Source of the DNA: SYFY01 sp031385325
GTDB lineage: Bacteria > Pseudomonadota > Gammaproteobacteria > Pseudomonadales > Azotimanducaceae
Direction: 5' to 3'
DNA length: 64,000 nt
Assembly: GCA_031385325.1 (NCBI GenBank)
Contig: JANNBJ010000168.1
Coordinates: 1-64,000 of the forward strand
The translations under genes were made by a program, and so were the position numbers. Below are positions 26,304 through 34,930 of the stretch, one piece after another; within the stretch, counting starts at the first letter, position 1; each line of letters begins with the position of its first letter. The notes beneath the pieces are model-generated. The model had not been told where the DNA came from, made no database searches, and saw only the letters and a program-made list of their open reading frames with translations.

Positions 26304-28040
26304 TCACGCCGGCTCCTCAGGAAGTTCGGATTTCGTGCCAGTCTGACGGCGCGAGTTGACCAACTCACTGAGGTACTCGCGGTTTGGATCGGCCTGCATG
26401 GATACCAGAATGGCCCGCCGCTCGCTCCGTCGACCAAGCTCCGTCAGGCGCTTGAGTCCCTCTCGAAACTCATTCGCGATCAGGCGTTCATCATTTTCGA
26501 CAACAAGAGGCTGTGAGGCGAGACGAATGAGGTTGTCGTAGTCCGTCTGCCCGGCTCTCATCGCCAGCAGTTCGTCAGTCATCGCGTCAGGATTGGCACG
26601 CGCATATCTGAGCATGACGAGCATTGCATCACTGCCCACTTCGGTTGGCACATCCTCGTCCACGATGCTGAGTGCAACTTGCGGATAACGAAGCAAGATT
26701 GCCAGCAATCGCTCTTCCAGTCGGGACTGCGAGGGACGTCGTGCACTGACGCGTGCAGGCGCAGGGCGCGAGGGTTGTACTGCAACTGCCGCGTGCGTTC
26801 CCGTCAGGCGCGCCAAGTGGTCCTGCATCATCTGCCTGAGGATGCCTTCCTGCACTTTTTCGATATGTGGCATGGCCAATCCTGCCAGCCTCGCCCGATC
26901 ATCGATGCTGGCGAGATTCAGACCCTGGGCGAGCGTGGAAAAGAGATACTCGACCACCGGCGTCGCACCCTGCAGTTGTTGAAGGAACGCGTCCTTGCCG
27001 TGTTTACGAACGAAGCTGTCCGGATCTTCCGTATCTGGCAGAAAAACGAACTGCAGCCTTTTACCGTCGGAGATTACCGGCAGTGACGCCTCCAGAGCTC
27101 GCCAAGCCGCCTGGCGCCCCGCACGATCGCCATCGAAACAGCAGACGACTTCATCCACGGACCGAAAGAGCTTGCGCATCTGCTCGGTGGAGATTGCAGT
27201 GCCCAGCGCTGCAACACAGTAGGGAATGCCTGCCTGGGCCATGGACACCACATCGAGATATCCCTCAACCACGATCAATCGTTCGAGTTTGCGCACGCTC
27301 TTGCGCGCTTCGTATAAACCGTAGAGTTCCTGTCCTTTGTGGAAAATCGGAGTTTCAGGTGAGTTGAGATATTTGGGGCCATCCACGGGGCCAATGATGC
27401 GACCACCGAATCCAACGACTCGGCCACGCGTATCGCGAATTGGAAACATGATTCGTTCCCGGAACTTGTCGTAGACCCGACCGTTGTCGTTGCGCGTGAG
27501 CAACCCAAGTTCGAGCAACTGTGTTTCCGGAACATCGGGTAACGCAGCGGCGATGGAATTCCAGCCCGCCGGCGCAAACCCGATACAAAAATCACGTGCG
27601 GTGATTCCGGCGACACCACGTGCCTTGAGGTAGTCGATCGCCACTGAATGATCTTTCAGGGCACTTCGAAAGAACTGTTCCGCCTTCTCCATTACTGTGT
27701 ACAGATGCTCATCGTTTCTCTGAGGCGCCCCGCCTGCGTTTTCTCGCGGTACCTCGACACCGACGATCGCAGCCAAGGCCTCCACCGCAGGCACAAACTC
27801 CAGACGGTCGTATTCGATCAGAAACGACAGGGCCGATCCGCTGATGCCACAGCCGAAACAATGAAACATCTGTTTTTGTTGACTGACGGTGAAGGACGGC
27901 GTCTTTTCCTCATGGAAAGGACAGCACGCCTTGTAATCCTTGCCAGCCTTTTTGAGTCGAACACGGCGATCGATCAGGTCGACGATGTCGACCCGAGCCA
28001 TCAGATCATTGATAAAAGATTGGGGAATCCGTCCAGCCAT
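26304..28040 (-). CDS. dnaG: DNA primase
   Basis: 578-residue primase that makes RNA primers at the replication fork. The CHC2 zinc finger has Cys40, His43, Cys61 and Cys64 (CPFHEEKTPSF then FHCFGC). The TOPRIM catalytic core includes LIVVEGYLDV and CFDGDRAGRQAA. The C-terminal helicase-binding domain is from about 430 to 560. It is upstream of rpoD on the same strand with 274 bases between them. The conserved partner yqeY is separated from it by the manC gene. Confidence 0.97.
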   Translation of the reverse strand: MAGRIPQSFINDLMARVDIVDLIDRRVRLKKAGKDYKACCPFHEEKTPSFTVSQQKQMFHCFGCGISGSALSFLIEYDRLEFVPAVEALAAIVGVEVPRENAGGAPQRNDEHLYTVMEKAEQFFRSALKDHSVAIDYLKARGVAGITARDFCIGFAPAGWNSIAAALPDVPETQLLELGLLTRNDNGRVYDKFRERIMFPIRDTRGRVVGFGGRIIGPVDGPKYLNSPETPIFHKGQELYGLYEARKSVRKLERLIVVEGYLDVVSMAQAGIPYCVAALGTAISTEQMRKLFRSVDEVVCCFDGDRAGRQAAWRALEASLPVISDGKRLQFVFLPDTEDPDSFVRKHGKDAFLQQLQGATPVVEYLFSTLAQGLNLASIDDRARLAGLAMPHIEKVQEGILRQMMQDHLARLTGTHAAVAVQPSRPAPARVSARRPSQSRLEERLLAILLRYPQVALSIVDEDVPTEVGSDAMLVMLRYARANPDAMTDELLAMRAGQTDYDNLIRLASQPLVVENDERLIANEFREGLKRLTELGRRSERRAILVSMQADPNREYLSELVNSRRQTGTKSELPEEPA

Positions 28041-28120
28041 GGCCCAAGCCTACACCACAGTCCAATCGTAGGCAGCGGGCGCAGAATGAACGCGCCTCAG
28101 ATTATTTAGGGGGTGAATTC

Positions 28121-29536
28121 CTAACCGGGCTTGACACGACCGTAGACGTCATCAAACCGGACGATGTCATCCTCACCCAGATAGGCACCCACCTGTACCT
28201 CGATCATTTCCAGATCGAGTTTGCCCGGGTTGGTGAGCCGGTGTTTGGCGCCAATGGGAATGTACGTGCTTTCATTTTCGACCAGCATGAAGGTGCGCTC
28301 TTCACAGACGACTTCTGCAGTGCCACGCACCACGATCCAGTGTTCTGCCCGATGGTGGTGTTTTTGCAAGGACAAGCTTGCACCTGGTTTTACCCGAATG
28401 CGCTTGACCTGATAGCGTTGACCGTCTTCCACCGTCTCGTAACTGCCCCAGGGTCGAAACACCTCGCTATGCACGATGTGCTCTTTGCGGTTTCGCTTCT
28501 TGAGGTCGGTGACGATGGCCTTCACATCCTGAACACGCTCCTTGGAGGAGATCAAAAGTGCGTCGGGTGTATCCACAACAACCAGATCGGAAACACCGAT
28601 CGTTGTCACCAGTCGGTCCTGCGACAGTACATATGAGTTCGAAGTATCCAATGCGATGACATCTCCCTGCAGACAGTTGCCATCTGCATCCCGTGGCGAC
28701 TCGTCCCAGATCGCCGACCAGGAGCCAACATCGTTCCAGCGAAAAGACACCGGCACTACCTGTGCTTTGCTGGTCTCTTCCATCACCGCGTAATCGATGG
28801 ACTCGCTCGGGGAATCAAGGAACGCCTTGCCGGGGCGGAAAAAATCCAGGTCCGGCTGACCAGTCGCAAAGGCGGTGCTGACCGCCGACGCAATCGCCGG
28901 CCGCAGTCGCTGGAGTTCGTCGAGATAACTCTGCGCATGGAGCACGAACATCCCGCTATTCCACAGGTAGTCCCCGGCAGCCAGGTACGATTCGGCCAGT
29001 TTCGTGGCCGGCTTTTCCTTGAAGGAACGCACCACCTGAGCACCGCTCAACGACGGAGTGTATTGAATGTAGCCGTAGCCGGTCTCTGCACGATCCGGGC
29101 GCACACCGAAGGTTACGAGCTGCCCCCGGGCGGCAGCAGCCACTGCGAGTCGAACGGCCTCTGCGAACGCCTCGTCGCCAGCCACCAGATGATCTGATGG
29201 CAGAAAAAGCAACAGGGCCTCCGGGTCCTCCTGGATCGCCCGATGTGCGGCCAATGCGATCGCCGGCGCCGTGTTCCGGCCAGCCTGCTCCAGCATCAGT
29301 GACAAACAGGTCACCCCAACTCCACGGCATTGTTCGGCAACAAGAAAGCGGTGATCTTCATTGCAAACCACAATCGGCAGCTCCGCCGTCACCGCTCGGG
29401 CTCTCAGTAAAGTGTTTTGTAACAAAGACTTATCGCCAAACAAAGCGTGGAACTGCTTGGGAAACAGCTCGCGTGACAATGGCCAAAGGCGCGTGCCGGC
29501 ACCACCCGCCAAAATGAGTGGGAACAATCTGGACAT
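28121..29536 (-). CDS. manC: Mannose-1-phosphate guanylyltransferase / mannose-6-phosphate isomerase
   Basis: 471-residue type II bifunctional enzyme (AlgA/CpsB/ManC family) that supplies GDP-mannose for polysaccharides. The N-terminal nucleotidyltransferase has LAGGAGTRLWPLSRE and PKQFHAL, the GMP motif appears as SFKEKPA, and LFLPSDHLV precedes it. The C-terminal cupin isomerase has KHHHRAEHWIVVRGTAEV and YIPIGAKHRLTNPG. Start ATG at 29536 gives MSRLFPLILAGG; upstream readings are unconserved. It sits between yqeY and dnaG, inside a cluster that normally has no sugar gene, which suggests a later insertion. Confidence 0.93.
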   Translation of the reverse strand: MSRLFPLILAGGAGTRLWPLSRELFPKQFHALFGDKSLLQNTLLRARAVTAELPIVVCNEDHRFLVAEQCRGVGVTCLSLMLEQAGRNTAPAIALAAHRAIQEDPEALLLFLPSDHLVAGDEAFAEAVRLAVAAAARGQLVTFGVRPDRAETGYGYIQYTPSLSGAQVVRSFKEKPATKLAESYLAAGDYLWNSGMFVLHAQSYLDELQRLRPAIASAVSTAFATGQPDLDFFRPGKAFLDSPSESIDYAVMEETSKAQVVPVSFRWNDVGSWSAIWDESPRDADGNCLQGDVIALDTSNSYVLSQDRLVTTIGVSDLVVVDTPDALLISSKERVQDVKAIVTDLKKRNRKEHIVHSEVFRPWGSYETVEDGQRYQVKRIRVKPGASLSLQKHHHRAEHWIVVRGTAEVVCEERTFMLVENESTYIPIGAKHRLTNPGKLDLEMIEVQVGAYLGEDDIVRFDDVYGRVKPG

Positions 29537-29630
29537 CAGGAACTCCGGGGAAACTCGAATACAAAGTGTATCGAGTCGGGGGTCAGGAAAACGTGTAGAA
29601 GTGCTCTGAATCGCGAGTGCGCGACACTTC

Positions 29631-30080
29631 TCAGCCGGCGAGGGCCTTCTTGACGAGCGCACTGACCTTGCCCATGTCCGCTCGTCCTTCAATGAGTGGC
29701 TTCAGCACGGCCATGACCTTGCCCATGCTCTGCATACCACCTTCAACGCCCGCGACCGCCTTGGCCACAACTTCTTCGAGTTCTGATTCGGAGAGGGGCT
29801 GCGGCATGAAGGACGTGATCACATCGATCTCATATTGTTCGACAGCCGCCAGTTCATCCCGCCCAGCCTGTCTGTACTGGGTGATTGAATCATTACGCTG
29901 TTTGACCATACGGGCGAGCACCGACACAACCGCTGCGTCATCCAGCGTAATACGTTTGTCGATTTCGACCCTGCGCACCTCGGAGGAGATGAGACGTAGC
30001 GCGGCCACGCGATCACGATCACGAGCTTTCATCGAAAGCTTGGTCGCTCCGCCAATCTGCTCAAAGAGTGTCGGCATCAT
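29631..30080 (-). CDS. yqeY: GatB/YqeY domain-containing protein
   Basis: 149-residue YqeY, homologous to the C-terminal tail of GatB and likely a tRNA- or RNA-binding protein. Conserved features are KARDRDRVAALRLISSEVRR and the C-terminal half MGKVMAVLKPLIEGRADMGKVSALV. Two adjacent ATG codons (30080 and 30077) are possible starts. It lies between rpsU and, after the manC insertion, dnaG; the rpsU-yqeY-dnaG order is standard. Confidence 0.92.
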   Translation of the reverse strand: MMPTLFEQIGGATKLSMKARDRDRVAALRLISSEVRRVEIDKRITLDDAAVVSVLARMVKQRNDSITQYRQAGRDELAAVEQYEIDVITSFMPQPLSESELEEVVAKAVAGVEGGMQSMGKVMAVLKPLIEGRADMGKVSALVKKALAG

Positions 30081-30181
30081 GCATCCAGTCAATCATCCAG
30101 GCGCTATGGGCACAGCGTGTGTGCGGCGAAGTCTCCTATGAGCGACAGATACAAGAATGCATCGAATCGCCCATACGGGGA

Positions 30182-30397
30182 TCAGTACAGTCGCTCGAAA
30201 CGACGGGTTTCCCGTTGCAGCTTTTTCTGGTGACGTTTGACGGCGGCAGCAGCCTTGCGCTTACGCACAGTGGTCGGCTTTTCGTAAAACTCACGACGAC
30301 GTACTTCAGAGAGTACACCGGCTTTTTCGCAGGACCGCTTGAATCGTCGCAGCGCGACGTCGAACGGCTCGTTTTCTTTGACTCGAACGTGGGGCAT
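30182..30397 (-). CDS. rpsU: 30S ribosomal protein S21
   Basis: 71-residue S21, a small basic protein of the 30S platform near the anti-Shine-Dalgarno end of 16S rRNA. The sequence PHVRVKENEPFDVALRRFKRSCEK at the start, split here into two known blocks, and the arginine/lysine-rich tail RKRKAAAAVKRHQKK are diagnostic. ATG at 30397 follows TTAAGGG. It heads the macromolecular-synthesis cluster and has a near-consensus promoter at 30430-30458. The frame stays open upstream to 30931, but that part is antisense to tsaD and not real. Confidence 0.97.
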   Translation of the reverse strand: MPHVRVKENEPFDVALRRFKRSCEKAGVLSEVRRREFYEKPTTVRKRKAAAAVKRHQKKLQRETRRFERLY

Positions 30398-30429
30398 AAA
30401 ACCCTTAAGCTTGGTAAAAAAGGCGGTGG

Positions 30430-30458
30430 ATTCTATCCACTGCTCCATCAGGTTGCAA
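30430..30458 (-). promoter_or_regulatory. Predicted sigma-70 promoter for rpsU operon
   Basis: Minus strand TTGCAA (30453-30458), 17-base spacer, TAGAAT (30430-30435), about 33 bases before the rpsU ATG. It lies in the 92-base divergent space between rpsU and tsaD. Strong match in sequence and spacing. Confidence 0.65.
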
Positions 30459-30489
30459 AACTGGAGTGAGTTCAACTCCCAATTTCCAG

Positions 30490-31512
30490 ATGTACATCCT
30501 CGGTATCGAAACTTCGTGCGACGAAACCGGGGTGGCAATCTACCACCCCGAGCGTGGTCTGGTCGCTGAAAAACTACACAGTCAGGTTGATTTACACGCA
30601 GCATACGGCGGTGTGGTGCCTGAATTGGCCAGCCGTGACCATGTGAGCCGGCTATTGCCGCTGGTTCGGGAGGCAACCAACGAGGCAGGGTTATCTCTCT
30701 CCGACCTTGATGCGGTGGCCTATACGGCCGGCCCAGGGCTCCTCGGTGCACTGTTGGTGGGCGCAACTTTCGGCAGAACCCTGGCATGGGGGCTCCAGAT
30801 TCCAGCCATCGCCGTCCATCACATGGAAGCCCACCTGCTGGCTCCGCTGCTTGGGGATCATCGCCCGGAATTTCCTTTTGTGGCGCTTCTCGTGTCCGGC
30901 GGCCACACCCAGTTGGTGCTGGTCCGCGCAACAGGTGACTACACTTTGCTCGGCGAGTCGGTTGATGACGCCGCCGGGGAAGCCTTCGACAAGACCGCCA
31001 AACTGCTTGGCCTGGGCTATCCAGGTGGACCGAAACTGGCTCTCTGCGCGCTTGCTGGAACTGCCCAACGATTCACCTTTCCGCGCCCAATGACTGATCG
31101 TCCAGGTCTCGATTTCAGCTTCAGCGGCCTCAAGACACATGCATTGACCACAGTTAGACGCCTTGAGCCGCTTACCGAACAGGACCGTGCCGACATCGCA
31201 CTCGCCTTCGAGGATGCAGTGGTCGACACCTTGTTGATCAAATGCCGCCGCGCCGTAAGCACCACGGGTGTTCAGGATCTTGTATTGGCTGGCGGCGTTG
31301 CCGCCAATCACAAGCTGCGCCAGAGAATGCAGGAGCTTGATCCCATCCGGATTCACTATCCTGCTCTCAACCTGTGCACCGACAACGGTGGAATGATTGC
31401 CTATGCGGGTTATCTGCGTCACATCCGCGGTGAACAGGCAGGGCTGGCTATCGATACCAAAGCACGTTGGCCAATCACCGATCTCACCCGGCCGTCTCCA
31501 TGCCCGACCTGA
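30490..31512 (+). CDS. tsaD: tRNA N6-threonylcarbamoyladenosine synthase subunit TsaD
   Basis: 340-residue TsaD (Kae1/YgjD), the catalytic ATPase-fold subunit that transfers threonylcarbamoyl to A37 of ANN-decoding tRNAs, including tRNA-Ile. Motifs: LGIETSCDETGVA at the start, metal-binding HHMEAHLLAPLL, LLVSGGHTQLV, DDAAGEAFDKTAKLLGLGYPGG, and LAGGVAANHKLR. ATG at 30490. It is divergent from rpsU, as in most gammaproteobacteria. Its 3' end overlaps folB by 13 bases; plsY, often placed between these two, is absent here. Confidence 0.97.
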   Translation: MYILGIETSCDETGVAIYHPERGLVAEKLHSQVDLHAAYGGVVPELASRDHVSRLLPLVREATNEAGLSLSDLDAVAYTAGPGLLGALLVGATFGRTLAWGLQIPAIAVHHMEAHLLAPLLGDHRPEFPFVALLVSGGHTQLVLVRATGDYTLLGESVDDAAGEAFDKTAKLLGLGYPGGPKLALCALAGTAQRFTFPRPMTDRPGLDFSFSGLKTHALTTVRRLEPLTEQDRADIALAFEDAVVDTLLIKCRRAVSTTGVQDLVLAGGVAANHKLRQRMQELDPIRIHYPALNLCTDNGGMIAYAGYLRHIRGEQAGLAIDTKARWPITDLTRPSPCPT

Positions 31513-31853
31513 TACTTGTCAAAGGCCTGCGTTTTGACTGCATCGTCGGCATCAATCCACCAGAGCGGATCAACCCTCAACCCTTGCAACTGGACCTTGA
31601 AATCGGTACCGACATCAGCATCGCGGCGGCAAGCGGGGATATTCGCGCAACCGTGGACTATGGTGAAATCGCCACTGGCGTCGAGACGTTTGTCAGAGCC
31701 GGGCAGTTTCTATTGCTTGAAACGCTGGCCGAACAAACCACAACGATGATCCTCGATCGCTGGAGTGTCAGCTCGATCAGACTCACAGTACTGAAACCTC
31801 AGGCAATTCCACAAGCCGACGCAGCAGGCATCTCAATCTATCGCTGTCGTTGA
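31500..31853 (+). CDS. folB: Dihydroneopterin aldolase
   Basis: 117-residue FolB that converts dihydroneopterin to hydroxymethyl-dihydropterin in folate synthesis. It has the family pattern DLILVKGLRFDCIVGINPPER, a conserved Glu in LLLETLAEQ, and the catalytic Lys in LTVLKPQAIP. ATG at 31500 lies inside the end of tsaD (13-base overlap), indicating coupled translation. It is convergent with cca, whose 3' end overlaps it by 16 bases. folK, often the next gene, is missing. Confidence 0.92.
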   Translation: MPDLILVKGLRFDCIVGINPPERINPQPLQLDLEIGTDISIAAASGDIRATVDYGEIATGVETFVRAGQFLLLETLAEQTTTMILDRWSVSSIRLTVLKPQAIPQADAAGISIYRCR

Positions 31854-32896
31854 GCCTGCACCAGGAGCTCCGTCCTTGCCTCGCGTATCGCAACCCCGAG
31901 TGCGGATCCAGACAAGTTATCGAACGCACTGGCTTTGATTTCCCGCATGGCAGCAATGAGATCGCGTACATCAGCCAGATCAACGCTGTAACGATGTTCA
32001 AGAAAGGCCATCACAGCTTCAGCAACACTGGGTTCGTGAAACGCCCGGATTCGCTCGAGCACCTGCAACACCCTGACCGCTTCAGCACGCTGCCACTGCG
32101 TGAGCACCACTTTCGACAGCTGCACCCGGACAGCAAAATCGCAGGTCAAACTGGGGACTCTGACTCTTGAACACAAGTTCTTGATGTCACCTGGCGCAAG
32201 CCCTTCACACCAAACCGCGAACAACTCATTTCCGTGAAACGCACGTCCAGGGTCGACCGGCTGAGATCTCTGCCACTCAATAAAAAATGGCACCAGAGCA
32301 CCGGCCTCCTGTAAAACGGCAAGAAACTGATATGGCGCAGACGAATGCAGAACTTTGTGCAACTCCTGCCAGACCCGCTCTGCCGGCAACTCGTCCAGAC
32401 GGTGTTCACGCACCATTGATTGCATCAACAGCATGGTTTGACTGCTGACCTGAAACCCGGGCAATTGCGCCGCAAATCTGGCCACACGCAACACGCGCAA
32501 CGGATCCTCTGCAAAAGCCGGTGAAACTGCCCTTAGCACATGCGCCTCAAGGTCAGCCTTGCCACCCCAGGGGTCAACAAGATTGCCAGCCTCGTCCATC
32601 GCCATGGCATTGATCGTCAGATCACGTCGTTGCAGATCCTGTTCCAGAGAGACATCCGACGATGAATACGTTGCAAAACCCTTATGACCGGCACCGGTGC
32701 GTCGCTCGGTTCTGGCCAGGGCAAACTCTTCTCGAGTTTGAGGATGCAGAAAGACTGGAAAGTCCGCACCGACCTGTTGATAACCCGCAGCTTCCAGTTC
32801 TTGTGCAGTGCCGCCAACAACCACCCAATCGCGATCCTGCACGGGTCTGCCAAGCAGTTGATCGCGAACAGCTCCGCCGACGAGATAGATTTTCAT
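31838..32896 (-). CDS. cca: CCA tRNA nucleotidyltransferase, short form
   Basis: 352-residue class II CCA-adding enzyme that builds or repairs the tRNA 3' CCA. N-terminal palm: YLVGGAVRDQLLGRP, catalytic DRDWVVVGG, and RRDLTINAMAMD. The neck and body follow (ALRVLRVARFAAQLPGF is degenerate here as DPLRVLRVARFAAQ). The C-terminal HD phosphohydrolase domain of E. coli Cca is absent, so this is the shorter type found in many other gammaproteobacteria. Monocistronic, convergent with folB. Confidence 0.94.
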   Translation of the reverse strand: MKIYLVGGAVRDQLLGRPVQDRDWVVVGGTAQELEAAGYQQVGADFPVFLHPQTREEFALARTERRTGAGHKGFATYSSSDVSLEQDLQRRDLTINAMAMDEAGNLVDPWGGKADLEAHVLRAVSPAFAEDPLRVLRVARFAAQLPGFQVSSQTMLLMQSMVREHRLDELPAERVWQELHKVLHSSAPYQFLAVLQEAGALVPFFIEWQRSQPVDPGRAFHGNELFAVWCEGLAPGDIKNLCSRVRVPSLTCDFAVRVQLSKVVLTQWQRAEAVRVLQVLERIRAFHEPSVAEAVMAFLEHRYSVDLADVRDLIAAMREIKASAFDNLSGSALGVAIREARTELLVQAQRQR

Positions 32897-32968
32897 GGCG
32901 GAGAATTGTACGCCGCAGTAAAGCCGTGTTTATTACCCTGAGGATGATAGGCCGGTCTTTGCCGACCT

Positions 32969-33781
32969 TCAGCGTGGTCTGTATGCAATCGCTCGCCGTT
33001 CCCCAGTGCCAAGATTGATGGCAGTCAGCTCCCGCCCCCACACACACCCGGTATCCGTCGCCAAAATCCTCGGGTGGTCAGTTACACCTTGTATGGATGC
33101 CCAGTGACCAAATACAACCTTCTCAGACGGGTGCCGCTCAGCATAGACATCAAACCAGGGCCGCAAATGGGCAGGGGCTTCGACGAGTTCTTCCTTGTGC
33201 AGGAAATCGAGCACATCAGCGGCGTCCAGAAATCTCATGCGCGTGCAGCAGTTGGTGATGAAACGAAGACGAGCCATGCCGGTCAGCGTATCTTCCCAGC
33301 AATCTGGTTCGTTACCATAGAGCTCACGCAGGAAATCTACGTAACCCTCGCCACTCAACACCGAATGGACCTCTGCCGCGTAGCGAATCAGTTCCGGACT
33401 CGTCCACCTCGGATAGACTCCAGCATGAACCACCGTGAACCCGACTTCTTCATCACGATGCGCCAAGGGTTGCATTCTCAACCAGTGTGAAAGCTCTTCA
33501 ACGTCCGGCGCGCTGGCGAGTTCATCGAACGTGTCAGCTCGTTTGGCTTTGTGGCCACCGAAGTAGATCGCCAGCCAGTGCAGATCATGGTTGCCAAGTA
33601 CAACGACTGCCTGTTTTCCCAATGATTTCACGAGTCGCAGCGTAGCCAGTGACTCCGGGCCTCTGTTGACAAGATCGCCGACAAACCACAATCGATCGTC
33701 AACCGTCAGGGCGAGATCTTCGAGCAACCCCACTAGCTCCAGATGACAACCCTGAACATCGCCAATCGCCCAGGTAGTCAC
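32969..33781 (-). CDS. apaH: Bis(5'-nucleosyl)-tetraphosphatase, symmetrical
   Basis: 270-residue ApaH that cleaves Ap4A to two ADP and removes Np4 caps from RNA. Phosphoesterase motifs: IGDVQGCHLEL (residues 6-16), FVGDLVNRGPESL, VVLGNHDLHW, and a His in FGHWAS. GTG at 33781 gives MTTWAIGDVQGC, matching the family N-terminus; GTG at 33805 would overlap apaG further. It is the last gene of the lptD-surA-pdxA-rsmA-apaG-apaH operon. Confidence 0.95.
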   Translation of the reverse strand: MTTWAIGDVQGCHLELVGLLEDLALTVDDRLWFVGDLVNRGPESLATLRLVKSLGKQAVVVLGNHDLHWLAIYFGGHKAKRADTFDELASAPDVEELSHWLRMQPLAHRDEEVGFTVVHAGVYPRWTSPELIRYAAEVHSVLSGEGYVDFLRELYGNEPDCWEDTLTGMARLRFITNCCTRMRFLDAADVLDFLHKEELVEAPAHLRPWFDVYAERHPSEKVVFGHWASIQGVTDHPRILATDTGCVWGRELTAINLGTGERRAIAYRPR

Positions 33782-33782
33782 A

Positions 33783-34151
33783 TCAATGCACCGCGTTCGG
33801 GACACTCAGCGTGAACATGGGAATGGCGACCGAAAAACGCTGTCCCTCATCCGTCTGGAACTCATAAGCACCCTGCATGCTGCCAACAGGTGTTTCCAGC
33901 ACGCAGGCGCTGGAATAGCTGTATTCTCGAGTCGGTGTTATGCGTGGCTGCTCGCCCACCACGCCAGGTCCTTTTACTTCTCGCACCTCACCTTCTCCGT
34001 TGGTAATGATCCAGTACCGATTGAGAAGTTGTGCGGCCCGAACACCTCGATTGGCAATGGTGATGGTGTAGGCGAAAAAAAATCGACGATTCACGAGGTC
34101 GGACTCCGAATCCACGAATTGCGTCGCCACCGAGACTTCTATTCCAGTCAC
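33783..34151 (-). CDS. apaG: Co2+/Mg2+ efflux-associated protein ApaG
   Basis: 122-residue single-domain ApaG with an immunoglobulin-like beta sandwich. Family motifs: FFFAYTITIANRG, LLNRYWIITNGEGEVREVKGPGVVGEQP split across the centre, and MQGAYEFQT. Its biochemical role is unsettled; mutants affect cobalt tolerance in Salmonella. The start is GTG at 34151, overlapping the rsmA stop as GTGA. It precedes apaH, as expected. Confidence 0.95.
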   Translation of the reverse strand: MTGIEVSVATQFVDSESDLVNRRFFFAYTITIANRGVRAAQLLNRYWIITNGEGEVREVKGPGVVGEQPRITPTREYSYSSACVLETPVGSMQGAYEFQTDEGQRFSVAIPMFTLSVPNAVH

Positions 34152-34930
34152 TTCAAATCCTCCTCATGCCGGGCGAGAGTATTGGCCATGGCGATGAATT
34201 GCTCCAGCGTCACCGACTCGGCTCTATCCTTGAGGTCGATCGCAGGATGTACCGTTGCCCACACAGCAGCCGGTGCAAGCGGTTTGAGATTGTTGCCAAG
34301 CTGCTTTCGACGTTGCGAAAACACTGCGCGCAGGACTTTATCGAGATACCTTTCATCAACTGCGGGACGCTCGCTCTGAGGTCTGGGACGCAGACGGACA
34401 ACCGAGGACCACACTTCGGGCGGAGGAGCAAAGCTGTCCGGTCCGACATGAAACAACAGCTCCACCTCGCACATGTACTGCATCAGAACGCTCAGACGAC
34501 CCCAGTCTTTTTTACCTGGACCGGCTGATAACCGCTCCGCGACTTCCTTCTGCAACATGAAGTGCATGTCGACGATCAACCCTGTTTCGCGAAGCAATTT
34601 GACGAGCAGCGGAGTTGAAATGTTGTACGGCAGATTCCCGACGATGCGCATCGGCAACGACGCAACTGAAGCGAGGGGTGTATCCAGAATATCTGCACTG
34701 ACAACCCGCGCCGAAGGGAAGCGCTGTTGCAGTCCTGGCACCAGATCACGATCAATCTCCACCAGCGTCAGTTGCTGCGAAAGGCCGTAAAGTGCCGAGG
34801 TCAGCGCGCCGGTCCCGGCACCAATTTCAAGTAGATGATCTCCCTGACGGGGTGCAACGGCTGCGACGATATCAGCCACTACATGTTCATCGACGAGAAA
34901 ATGCTGACCGAAACGCTTGCGTGCCCTCAA
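34148..34930 (-). CDS. rsmA: 16S rRNA adenine dimethyltransferase (KsgA)
   Basis: 260-residue enzyme that dimethylates A1518 and A1519 of 16S rRNA, a late 30S checkpoint. Motifs: KRFGQHFLVDEHV, the SAM site LEIGAGTGALT, the acidic VEIDRDLV, and the catalytic NLPYNIS. The start appears to be TTG at 34930, overlapping the pdxA stop as TTGA; no better codon matches the family N-terminus. It is part of the surA-pdxA-rsmA-apaGH operon. Confidence 0.95.
   Translation of the reverse strand: MRARKRFGQHFLVDEHVVADIVAAVAPRQGDHLLEIGAGTGALTSALYGLSQQLTLVEIDRDLVPGLQQRFPSARVVSADILDTPLASVASLPMRIVGNLPYNISTPLLVKLLRETGLIVDMHFMLQKEVAERLSAGPGKKDWGRLSVLMQYMCEVELLFHVGPDSFAPPPEVWSSVVRLRPRPQSERPAVDERYLDKVLRAVFSQRRKQLGNNLKPLAPAAVWATVHPAIDLKDRAESVTLEQFIAMANTLARHEEDLK

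Noticed and set aside
26059..26346. 95-codon plus-strand frame between rpoD and dnaG
   Set aside because: No ribosome site, no motif; it overlaps the predicted rpoD promoter and the dnaG 3' end.
30182..30931. 249-codon open frame on the minus strand extending rpsU upstream
   Set aside because: Only the last 71 codons are S21. The rest is antisense to the well-supported tsaD gene and has no family resemblance.
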